This document shows positions 1 through 4,934 of a DNA stretch of 5,938 bases, one piece after another. The DNA lies in contig JAJUHH010000202.1 of NCBI GenBank assembly GCA_029267975.1, positions 1-5,938 on the forward strand, written 5' to 3'. The first letter of the stretch is position 1, and every line of letters starts with the position of its first letter. The stretch is from Clostridiales bacterium. Lineage in GTDB: Bacteria; Bacillota; Clostridia; Lachnospirales; Lachnospiraceae. Position numbers and translations under genes: made by a program. The notes below the pieces were generated by a model, which saw nothing but the letters and a program-made list of their open reading frames with translations, had not been told where the DNA came from and made no database searches.

Positions 1-141
1 AAATTCCTGTTGCGTAAGACCCAGACGTCAACATCACTTATAAGGGGCAGCCCTACAGTAAGTCACCCTAGGCAGAACATCACCCCTGCTGTAGCGGATT
101 GCAGGTACAGGGCACCGCTATCTCCCCGGCTGCACGGAAAC
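1..141 (-). ncRNA. ffs: Signal recognition particle RNA, Gram-positive large type, 5' part only (runs off left edge)
   Basis: This is the RNA scaffold of the signal recognition particle, which with Ffh targets nascent membrane and secreted proteins. Read on the minus strand, 120-102 gives TAGCGGTGCCCTGTACCTG and 32-13 gives GTTGACGTCTGGGTCTTACG, followed by CAACAGGAAT. All three closely match my memory of the Bacillus subtilis scRNA Alu domain and the start of helix 5. The mature 5' end is placed near 137-141 (CCGTGC), by analogy with the B. subtilis end. The S domain with the Ffh-binding GGAA-type loop lies beyond position 1, so the gene is incomplete only because the window ends. The order tadA then SRP RNA (often then dnaX) is a known Firmicutes arrangement and supports the call. 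The exact 5' end is an estimate. Confidence 0.93.
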
Positions 142-195
142 TTTATAACAAATATAGGTGTTTATTCACTGCTCTTGGAAATGAGCTGTATGCCA

Positions 196-225
196 AGTAT
201 ATCGCATAGAAGAGAGGTTTGTCAA
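196..225 (-). promoter_or_regulatory. Predicted sigma-A promoter of the SRP RNA
   Basis: On the minus strand there is a perfect -35 TTGACA (225-220), an 18-nt spacer and a -10 TATACT (201-196). Transcription would start near 189, giving about 50 nt of leader before the mature SRP RNA end. This fits the known processing of a longer scRNA precursor in B. subtilis. The -35 box contains the TGA stop codon of tadA, so the RNA gene has its own promoter embedded at the end of the upstream gene. It is read from consensus only. Confidence 0.7.
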
Positions 226-707
226 CCCTCAAGCTTTTCCATTTCCTTTTCCTTCTTATTTCTAATCCGAAGATCCTTAAAAAATTCCTGTAATACTTCG
301 GTGCATTCCTTTTGCAGTACACCGGTTTCAAGCTCTACCTGATGATTAAACTCTTTCATCTGCAGCAAATTCAGAATGGAGCCGGCACAACCGGCTTTGG
401 GATTCATGGTTCCCACCACTACTTTTTTTATTCGTGCCTGAACGATTGCACCGGAACACATCTGACAGGGTTCCAGGGTCACATACATGACGCAGTCCTC
501 AAGACGCCAATCTCCCATGTATTTACTGGCCTTTTCAATGGCAATTAGCTCCGCATGGGCCAGCGTAGTTTTCTTGGTATTACGTTTATTATATCCTCGT
601 CCAATGATTTTACCCTGGTAGACAATCACACAACCGATTGGTACCTCCCCCAGCCGGATTGCCTTTCTTGCCTGCTTCAGTGCTTCTCTCATATATACTT
701 CATTCAT
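222..707 (-). CDS. tadA: tRNA-specific adenosine deaminase TadA
   Basis: This cytoplasmic enzyme deaminates adenosine 34 of tRNA-Arg(ACG) to inosine, allowing wobble decoding. The 161-aa protein is a complete cytidine-deaminase-fold enzyme of usual TadA length. It has HAE at residues 51-53 (His51 zinc ligand, Glu53 proton shuttle) and PCxxC at 80-84 (Cys81 and Cys84 zinc ligands). The stretch EVPIGCVIV near residues 21-29 and the N-terminal helix REALKQARKA are typical of TadA. The C-terminal tail after about residue 145 is charged and Lys/Glu-rich (NKKEKEMEKLEG). The ATG at 707 is chosen because AAAGGA lies about 12 nt upstream, a slightly long spacing; Met6 is a possible alternative start. 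The gene is followed directly by the SRP RNA and diverges from nrdG. Guanine or other nucleotide deaminases share the fold, but the motif context and synteny favour TadA. Confidence 0.95.
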   Translation of the reverse strand: MNEVYMREALKQARKAIRLGEVPIGCVIVYQGKIIGRGYNKRNTKKTTLAHAELIAIEKASKYMGDWRLEDCVMYVTLEPCQMCSGAIVQARIKKVVVGTMNPKAGCAGSILNLLQMKEFNHQVELETGVLQKECTEVLQEFFKDLRIRNKKEKEMEKLEG

Positions 708-727
708 CTTAATTCAAGATCCTTTAT

Positions 728-745
728 ACTGGACTAGTATCCAGT
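728..745. repeat. 18-bp inverted repeat (ACTGGA-N6-TCCAGT), candidate operator in the tadA/nrdG gap
   Basis: ACTGGA at 728-733 and TCCAGT at 740-745 are perfect inverted arms around six bases (CTAGTA). The site covers the proposed nrdG -35 region and falls just downstream of the predicted tadA start point. A protein bound here could therefore affect both genes. I do not recognise the arms as the site of a specific regulator; in particular they do not look like an NrdR box. The symmetry is seen directly and the regulatory role is inferred. Confidence 0.4.
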
Positions 746-758
746 GATTTGGTATAGT
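730..758 (+). promoter_or_regulatory. Predicted promoter of nrdG (plus strand)
   Basis: A -35-like TGGACT (730-735, 4 of 6 consensus bases), a 17-nt spacer and a -10 TATAGT (753-758, 5 of 6) would start transcription near 765. That leaves a leader of roughly 47 nt before the nrdG ATG. The -35 is weak and lies inside the inverted repeat at 728-745, as would suit a regulated promoter. It is read from consensus only. Confidence 0.45.
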
Positions 759-782
759 ATTCCTATAAATCCGTCTTATCAA
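754..782 (-). promoter_or_regulatory. Predicted promoter of tadA (minus strand)
   Basis: On the minus strand, TTGATA (782-777, 5 of 6 consensus bases), a 17-nt spacer and TACTAT (759-754) form a plausible sigma-A promoter. The start would be near 747, with about 40 nt of leader to the tadA ATG. Its -10 occupies almost the same base pairs as the proposed nrdG -10 on the other strand. Confidence 0.5.
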
Positions 783-811
783 TTCTATCATAACACAGAT
801 GAGGTGACAAT

Positions 812-1507
812 ATGCAGATCCATGGCTTTCAGAAAACAACCCTGCTCGATTACCCTGGACACCTGGCAATTACCCTGTTCCTGGGAGGCTGCAACATGCG
901 CTGTCCCTTCTGCCACAATGCTTCCCTGGTAATGAATCCTGTAGCCCAGCCTACTCTGGCGGAAGAAGAGCTTCTTGCTTACCTGGCCAAGAGGCAAGGC
1001 ATTCTGGAAGGCGTCTGCATCACCGGCGGAGAACCTACCCTATATCCTGACCTTCCTGAATTCATCGGTAAGATTAAGGCCTTAGGCCTGAAAGTAAAAT
1101 TAGATACTAACGGCAGCAATCCGGGGATGCTACGAGCATTGACAGAGGGGAAGCTCATTGATTATGTGGCTATGGATATTAAAAATTCTCCCGAAAAATA
1201 CGGCCTGTCCTCAGGATCAAATGGCTTTATCCTGAATAAGGTAAAAGAAAGTGTTGCATATTTATTGACTGATCCTATTGACTATGAATTTCGTACCACT
1301 ATTGTGAAGGAACACCATACAGAGGCAGATTTAAAGTCCATCGGATCCTGGCTGCAGGGCGCCAGGGCTTATTATCTGCAAAGCTACAAGGATTCCGGAG
1401 ATATCTTAAGTCCTGGCTTACACAGTCATTCCAAGGACACCATGGAGGCTTTTCGAGGGCTTTTGACACCTTACTTAGAGCATGTCTATCTTCGTGGCAT
1501 AGAATAG
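812..1507 (+). CDS. nrdG: Anaerobic ribonucleoside-triphosphate reductase activating protein (radical SAM, NrdG2 type)
   Basis: This is a cytoplasmic radical SAM activase. It is expected to use a [4Fe-4S] cluster and S-adenosylmethionine to install the glycyl radical on anaerobic ribonucleotide reductase NrdD. The 231-aa protein has CxxxCxxC at Cys27, Cys31 and Cys34 within GGCNMRCPFCHN, the GGEP SAM-binding motif at 72-75, and LDTNG near 96-100. The opening GFQKTTLLDYPG and the later VAMDIKNSPEKY match the short NrdG family known as TIGR02495. The ATG at 812 follows GAGGTGA (801-807) at good spacing. No nrdD is present in the window, so the partner must be elsewhere. The GNAT gene starts 18 bp after its stop, suggesting co-transcription. 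Activases of other glycyl radical enzymes (pyruvate formate-lyase) and QueE were considered; the N-terminal pattern fits NrdG better. Confidence 0.85.
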   Translation: MQIHGFQKTTLLDYPGHLAITLFLGGCNMRCPFCHNASLVMNPVAQPTLAEEELLAYLAKRQGILEGVCITGGEPTLYPDLPEFIGKIKALGLKVKLDTNGSNPGMLRALTEGKLIDYVAMDIKNSPEKYGLSSGSNGFILNKVKESVAYLLTDPIDYEFRTTIVKEHHTEADLKSIGSWLQGARAYYLQSYKDSGDILSPGLHSHSKDTMEAFRGLLTPYLEHVYLRGIE

Positions 1508-1525
1508 GGAATCGAGGTCTATTGT

Positions 1526-2110
1526 ATGATAAAATCCTATGAAACAGAGCGTCTTGTTTTAAAAATGTTAAATAAGGATGCCGCACCCATGGTACTGTCC
1601 TTTTTTGAAGAAAACAAGGATTTATTTGAGCCATGGGAGCCTACAAGGGGACGTAATTTTTATACCTTACCCTATCAGAGAGCATTTTTAACGGCAGAAC
1701 ACCATCTCATGGCGGAAGGCAAACTGATCCGCTATTGGGTATTTTTAAAGGATAGGCCCACTGAGATTATCGGTACCGTATGCTTCCAGAACATCCTGAG
1801 GGAACCCTATCACAGCTGCAGCCTGGGTTATAAAATCAGCAGCAGGTATCTGCACCAGGGCTATGCAACAGAGAGTACCCGAAAATGTATTGATATCATA
1901 TTTCATGAATACCAAATGCACCGGATTGATGCTTATATTATGCCAGGCAATACTGCTTCCATAAAGGTTGTGGAGCGACTTGGCTTTCATAAGGAGGGCA
2001 TCTCTGAGTCCTATGCCCGGATTAACGGTGTCTGGACCGACCATATACATTATGCTCTCATCCATCCTGCAGACCGGCCGAGTCAAGAGGAGTCTAAGCC
2101 AGCCGATTAA
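1526..2110 (+). CDS. GNAT family N-acetyltransferase, RimJ/RimL-like
   Basis: This 194-aa protein is a complete acetyl-CoA-dependent N-acetyltransferase of the RimJ/RimL-like group (Acetyltransf_3 type). It opens with the typical ETERLVLKML strand. Motif A, with the pyrophosphate-binding turn HQGYATEST, lies near residues 110-118. The motif B helix NTASIKVVERLGF is at 142-154 and is followed by GVWTDHIHYAL (168-178), a usual family ending. Family members acetylate N-termini of ribosomal proteins, antibiotics or small molecules; the substrate here cannot be read from sequence. CGAGG at 1513-1517 precedes the ATG at 1526 with 8-nt spacing. The 18-bp distance from nrdG suggests they are transcribed together. 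Its last 4 bp (TTAA) overlap the end of the convergent gene, so both stop codons share a palindromic TTAA. Confidence 0.85.
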   Translation: MIKSYETERLVLKMLNKDAAPMVLSFFEENKDLFEPWEPTRGRNFYTLPYQRAFLTAEHHLMAEGKLIRYWVFLKDRPTEIIGTVCFQNILREPYHSCSLGYKISSRYLHQGYATESTRKCIDIIFHEYQMHRIDAYIMPGNTASIKVVERLGFHKEGISESYARINGVWTDHIHYALIHPADRPSQEESKPAD

Positions 2111-3585
2111 AAGCGGACCGGCATATACCAATAGCCGAAATCACCCTGACGCAGCTCTCTCTTACGAATTGGCTTAAACCCATCAAAGCCGAACATCCTT
2201 GCCATAAAGCGTTCCCGGTTGTGATAAATTCCCGGAACCCCCAGGATGTAGCGGCAGCCATAACGATCCTTCAGCTTGGCAAAGATTAAATGATGATAGC
2301 AATAATAGCCGTGTACCAGGAAGCTGTTATTACTTAATACCCAGAGCTCCTTCGGCAGCATTCCGATATCCTTGGGTTCTATTTTTGCGCAAAGCAGGAT
2401 CTCATTGTCCTCAAAAGGATAGATTCTGGGAAATTTATCAAAGATATTTGCTGCTGCCTGAGGGTCATTGATCTCTGACTGCTCAAATTCAGCGGCAGCC
2501 TGTTTTTGCTGATCTGTACTGTTGGAGGCACGAAGCTGCTCCCATTCCGGCTGCAGCTGCTGAAGCTGATCATAGATTGCCTGGACCGTCTCTATTCCTT
2601 CGCTATTTAATTGCCCATAGCTGGCCTGATTTTCTGTTGACTGATCTTTGGTCATCTGCTCTTCCGACCTGGTCTCTTCTTCCCTTGTTAGCTCTTTTAT
2701 TGCCCGATGATCTGTCGTCTGCTCTTCTATTGTTTGCTCTTTAATTGTCGGCTCCTCAGTCGTCTTATTAACTCTTGTCTGCTCTTGTGTCATCTGCTCA
2801 TTTATTAATTGCTCTTCTGTCCTTTGCACTACTGTCCCTTGCTCTTCTGCCCTTTGATCTTTTGTGACCTGCTCCTCTGATTCTTCTTCCATGATCTTAG
2901 TAGCATCTACAGCTGCTTCAGGACCTTCTTGGGACTGTTCGGGCTCTACCCTTACTTCACTTTTTAATTGTGCTGCCTTTGCAAGCTCAGTCTGGGTCCT
3001 CTCCTGAAGGCTCTTTTCCTGCAGTTTTTTATCAGTATCGTAGGCTAGCTTTACATAATCTATGGTTGCATGAGAAGCAAAGGCCTCTGCAGTCTGAAGC
3101 CGTTCAATGATCTTGTAACCCCTGGGCAGCTTGTATTTTGGGATTAAAAGCTCCTCTGCCAGCGAGAGCTTATTCTCCTCTTTGGGCTTCGGCTTTAAGG
3201 CCTCCAGTACCTCAGCCTCTATGATCGGTTTGTCATCCCATTCCGTGGCAAAAAAAACACCATCGTTTAAAAAGAGTAATAAACCGCCCATATCGGACAG
3301 ACCGTAGCCCGAGTTCATAATATTTCCTTCCTCAGCTATCAACTTACTATCCATTACCTGATTCTTCAGCATGGTATCGCCAAGATAAATCAGTTCTATT
3401 CCCTCATTTTTCCTTTGGATTAAGTAAGTAGGGAAGATACTGTCTAACTGACCGAGTAACTGCATATGTAATGTTATTTTGCACTGTCCTTCTTTTGATT
3501 CTATCCTGGCAAAACCCACATTTTTTTTCTTTACTCCATTTTCATATTGATACATGTAAGAAACCATTCTTTTGTAATCAGTCAT
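2107..3585 (-). CDS. DUF6128-type hypothetical protein with a degenerate pentapeptide-repeat linker
   Basis: This 492-aa protein has no known function. From memory its ends resemble a family widespread in Lachnospiraceae (DUF6128). The N-terminal domain, about residues 3-120, contains YKRMVSYMYQYENGVKKKNVGFARIE. The C-terminal domain, about 386-492, contains YPFEDNE, IEPKDIGMLPKELWVLSNNSF, LVHGYYCYHHLIFAK, YILGVPGIYHNRERFMA and MFGFDGFKP. Between them is a long hydrophilic, Glu/Gln/Thr-rich linker, repetitive at residues 240-325. No signal peptide or membrane helix is visible, so it is probably cytoplasmic. An in-frame TTG at 3612 would add nine residues. The ATG at 3585 is preferred because GAGGGAG lies 5 nt upstream and MTDYKRM resembles the usual family start. 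It follows rsmA on the same strand but is separated from it by two terminators, and probably has its own promoter. Confidence 0.75.
   Translation of the reverse strand: MTDYKRMVSYMYQYENGVKKKNVGFARIESKEGQCKITLHMQLLGQLDSIFPTYLIQRKNEGIELIYLGDTMLKNQVMDSKLIAEEGNIMNSGYGLSDMGGLLLFLNDGVFFATEWDDKPIIEAEVLEALKPKPKEENKLSLAEELLIPKYKLPRGYKIIERLQTAEAFASHATIDYVKLAYDTDKKLQEKSLQERTQTELAKAAQLKSEVRVEPEQSQEGPEAAVDATKIMEEESEEQVTKDQRAEEQGTVVQRTEEQLINEQMTQEQTRVNKTTEEPTIKEQTIEEQTTDHRAIKELTREEETRSEEQMTKDQSTENQASYGQLNSEGIETVQAIYDQLQQLQPEWEQLRASNSTDQQKQAAAEFEQSEINDPQAAANIFDKFPRIYPFEDNEILLCAKIEPKDIGMLPKELWVLSNNSFLVHGYYCYHHLIFAKLKDRYGCRYILGVPGIYHNRERFMARMFGFDGFKPIRKRELRQGDFGYWYMPVRF
2611..2868 (-). repeat. Degenerate 15-bp coding repeat, about 17 units of xTxEQ
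   Basis: The protein segment splits into five-residue units such as VTKDQ, RAEEQ, RTEEQ, LINEQ, MTQEQ, TIKEQ, TIEEQ, MTKDQ and STENQ, with consensus x-T-x-E-Q. About 17 units run in register, broken by one extra residue in TRSEEQ. In DNA the plus strand repeats forms of TTGCTCTTCTGT about every 15 bp. The units have diverged at both protein and DNA level, so this is an old or decaying tandem array. It most likely forms a flexible or helical polar spacer between the two end domains. Confidence 0.8.
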
Positions 3586-3590
3586 GGTCA

Positions 3591-3597
3591 CTCCCTC
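3591..3597 (-). promoter_or_regulatory. Ribosome binding site that decides the start of the DUF6128-type gene
   Basis: On the minus strand GAGGGAG lies 5 nt upstream of the ATG at 3585 and inside the extension that a TTG start at 3612 would add. This favours the downstream ATG. Confidence 0.75.
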
Positions 3598-3629
3598 GCT
3601 TCCTATATCCAATCTGCTTGTTTCATATT

Positions 3630-3704
3630 CTATTCAATATATTCCTCCGGGAGCAGCATTATTCCAACCTCCCCTTTGCCGTAGGGATATTATCCATGTA
3701 CGGC
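3630..3704 (-). promoter_or_regulatory. Leader of the DUF6128-type gene: hairpin, strong Shine-Dalgarno and 9-codon upstream ORF
   Basis: Read on the minus strand, a hairpin with outer arms GCCGTA (3704-3699) and TACGGC (3683-3678) encloses the smaller arms GGAT/ATCC. Directly after it is AAAGGGGAGG (3677-3668), a very strong Shine-Dalgarno. Eight bases later an ATG (3659) opens a short frame encoding MLLPEEYIE, with its stop at 3632-3630. The main ATG lies 44 nt beyond that stop. The layout resembles a leader peptide or a translational coupling element. The short peptide shows no run of one amino acid that would suggest classical attenuation. It could also be chance in an AG-rich leader. Confidence 0.35.
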
Positions 3705-3725
3705 TGAGCTAATATTGTGAAGGAT

Positions 3726-3753
3726 AATATAATGAAGTTTATTTGCATGCAAA
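3726..3753 (-). promoter_or_regulatory. Possible promoter of the DUF6128-type gene
   Basis: On the minus strand TTTGCA (3753-3748), a 16-nt spacer and TATATT (3731-3726) could form a promoter starting near 3719. The resulting leader of about 134 nt would carry the hairpin and upstream ORF. Its -35 overlaps the T-tract of the terminator just upstream. The -35 match is weak (4 of 6), so this is tentative. Confidence 0.35.
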
Positions 3754-3800
3754 AAAGAGCTGCCGATTTGAGATTTTTATAATCACAATAACGACAGCTC
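3751..3800 (-). terminator. Second intrinsic terminator downstream of rsmA
   Basis: On the minus strand GAGCTGTCG (3800-3792) pairs with CGGCAGCTC (3765-3757) as a 9-bp stem with one G-U pair, followed directly by six T (3756-3751). The 26-nt loop contains a smaller imperfect stem (TTGTGAT/ATCTCAA, one mismatch). It could back up the terminator at 3836-3859, or act as an attenuator if a promoter lies between them. Confidence 0.7.
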
Positions 3801-3817
3801 CATTTGTCTACAGTCTG

Positions 3818-3855
3818 AAAGGACAGCATAGCTGTAAAAAGGACAGCATAGCTGT
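3818..3855. repeat. Tandem direct repeat of 18 bp, period 20
   Basis: AAAGGACAGCATAGCTGT occurs identically at 3818-3835 and 3838-3855. The second copy forms the core of the rsmA terminator; the first lacks the closing CC and can form only the shorter 5-bp ACAGC/GCTGT hairpin. A local duplication of the terminator stem is the simplest explanation. Confidence 0.85.
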
Positions 3856-3859
3856 CCTT
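3836..3859 (-). terminator. Intrinsic terminator of rsmA
   Basis: Reading minus from 3859, AAGGACAGC pairs perfectly with GCTGTCCTT around a TAT loop, and the last T residues continue into a run of T ending at 3836. It starts about 20 bp after the rsmA stop codon, the expected place for a rho-independent terminator. Confidence 0.85.
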
Positions 3860-3879
3860 GGAAAAATCATTCATATCTT

Positions 3880-4746
3880 TTAGCGGCTCATGGATAAAGC
3901 GTTAGCCAGCGCTGCAAATTGCTCCAGGGTCAGGGCCTCGCCACGGATATTCTCTGAAAGGCCCAGGGAATGGAGGGCCTTTGTGATCTCTTCCTTGCTA
4001 TAGGGCAGCTCCGGTGAGTTGTTTAAGCCGTTCACCAGGGTCTTTCTTCTCTGATTGAAGGAGGCCCGAACCAGCTTGAATAGGAGACTTTCGTCCTTTA
4101 TCTCCAGCGGTTTCTCCTGATGAAGGGTCAGGTTAATGACTGCGGATCCAACATTGGGACGGGGCATAAAGCAATTAGGGGGAACATTTGCCGCAATATA
4201 TGGCTTTGCATAATACTGGACGGCGAGGGATAAAGCACCGTAATCCTTACTGCCCGGCACAGCCTGCATACGGTCTGCCACTTCCTTTTGCACCATTACG
4301 GTAATGTTTTTTAAGGGCAGGTGCCGCTCAAACAGATCCATAATAATGGGTGTGGTAATATAATAAGGCAGGTTGGCCACCACCTTAATGGGTCTTCCCT
4401 GATTACGCTCCTCAACCAGAGCATTTAAGTCCAGCTTTAGAATGTCGTTATTAATGACGGTCACATTATCATATTCCGACAACGTATCCTCAAGGATTGG
4501 GATCAGCATCCGGTCGATCTCTACTGCCACCACCTCTCTGGCATTTTCACAAAGATACTGGGTCAGGGTTCCGATACCGGGTCCGATCTCCAGAACAAAA
4601 TCCTCCTTGCTGATCTCCGCCGCCTGAATGATCTTGTCCAGAACGTGGGTATCAATCAGAAAATTCTGACCGAACTTCTTCTGGAATACAAATTTATATT
4701 TATTAAGAATCTCTATTGTGTTCTTGGGGTTACCCAGTGTCGCCAT
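3880..4746 (-). CDS. rsmA: 16S rRNA (adenine1518-N6/adenine1519-N6)-dimethyltransferase RsmA (KsgA)
   Basis: RsmA dimethylates two adjacent adenosines in the 3'-terminal helix of 16S rRNA, a late checkpoint in 30S subunit assembly; its loss gives kasugamycin resistance. The 288-aa protein is full length. It has FGQNFLID near residues 25-32, SAM-binding motif I EIGPGIGTLT at 53-62, an acidic Glu76 for the ribose, Asp101 in NNDIL, and the catalytic NLPYY at 125-129. FMPRPNVGSAV (193-203) and FNQRRKTLVNGL (230-241) are further family signatures, and the small C-terminal helical domain ends with LTLEQFAALANALS. The ATG at 4746 follows GAGAGGA at 6-nt spacing. It lies downstream of tatD on the same strand, the usual Firmicutes order, probably co-transcribed, and ends at a strong terminator. 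The rnmV gene often found between them is missing. Confidence 0.97.
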   Translation of the reverse strand: MATLGNPKNTIEILNKYKFVFQKKFGQNFLIDTHVLDKIIQAAEISKEDFVLEIGPGIGTLTQYLCENAREVVAVEIDRMLIPILEDTLSEYDNVTVINNDILKLDLNALVEERNQGRPIKVVANLPYYITTPIIMDLFERHLPLKNITVMVQKEVADRMQAVPGSKDYGALSLAVQYYAKPYIAANVPPNCFMPRPNVGSAVINLTLHQEKPLEIKDESLLFKLVRASFNQRRKTLVNGLNNSPELPYSKEEITKALHSLGLSENIRGEALTLEQFAALANALSMSR

Positions 4747-4774
4747 GCTTATCCTCTCATATCTGTATTATTTT

Positions 4775-4805
4775 AAGCTTGATAAAGCAGCTTGCTTTCT
4801 AGCTT
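4775..4805. repeat. Inverted repeat in the tatD-rsmA gap
   Basis: AAAGCA (4784-4789) and TGCTTT (4793-4798) form a 6-bp stem with a 3-nt loop, and the outer arms AAGCT (4775-4779) and AGCTT (4801-4805) could extend it with small internal mismatches. No T-run follows on the minus strand, so it is not a terminator of the tatD transcript. It could be an mRNA stability or processing hairpin. Confidence 0.4.
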
Positions 4806-4873
4806 ACTTTTATTATTGCTTCTGTTATCTGACTTAAATCCTCTGATCCGTATTAGAAATACTCACCAATGGA

Positions 4874-4934
4874 ATTACTTAGCTGAACTACCTAGCTTAG
4901 CTATTGAACTACCTAGCTTTGGGATTACTTAGCT
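4874..4934. repeat. Cluster of four short direct repeats (consensus A-Y-TAC-Y-TAGCT) between tatD and rsmA
   Basis: ATTACTTAGCT at 4874-4884 and 4924-4934 flanks two copies of ACTACCTAGCT at 4887-4897 and 4908-4918. The inner pair belongs to an identical 14-mer, GAACTACCTAGCTT, at 4885-4898 and 4906-4919 (period 21). The last copy extends over the tatD stop codon. The rest of the 182-bp gap (4747-4928) has stops in the frames I checked and no gene is visible. The repeats could be a protein-binding array or remains of slipped duplication. Confidence 0.7.

Noticed and set aside
10..342. Open frame of 110 codons on plus at the left end
   Set aside because: It is antisense to the SRP RNA and the tadA end, whose identities are clear.
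812..1507. Radical SAM gene as queE or pyruvate formate-lyase activase
   Set aside because: It uses CxxxCxxC with the NrdG-like opening GFQKTTLLDYPG and a CPFCHN stretch, and no queuosine or pfl genes lie nearby.
2611..2868. Array considered as CRISPR
   Set aside because: The period is 15 bp, the units are degenerate without distinct spacers, and the frame is open throughout in a larger gene.
3586..3612. Upstream TTG start for the DUF6128-type protein
   Set aside because: The nine added codons contain the Shine-Dalgarno of the ATG at 3585, and MTDYKRM looks like the natural family start.
3659..3874. Open frame of 71 codons on minus between rsmA and the DUF6128-type gene
   Set aside because: It reads straight through both intrinsic terminators and lacks a convincing ribosome binding site; the peptide resembles nothing I know.
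4775..4805. Hairpin in the tatD-rsmA gap as a terminator
   Set aside because: No T-run follows on the minus strand, and ending transcription there would cut rsmA from its likely promoter.
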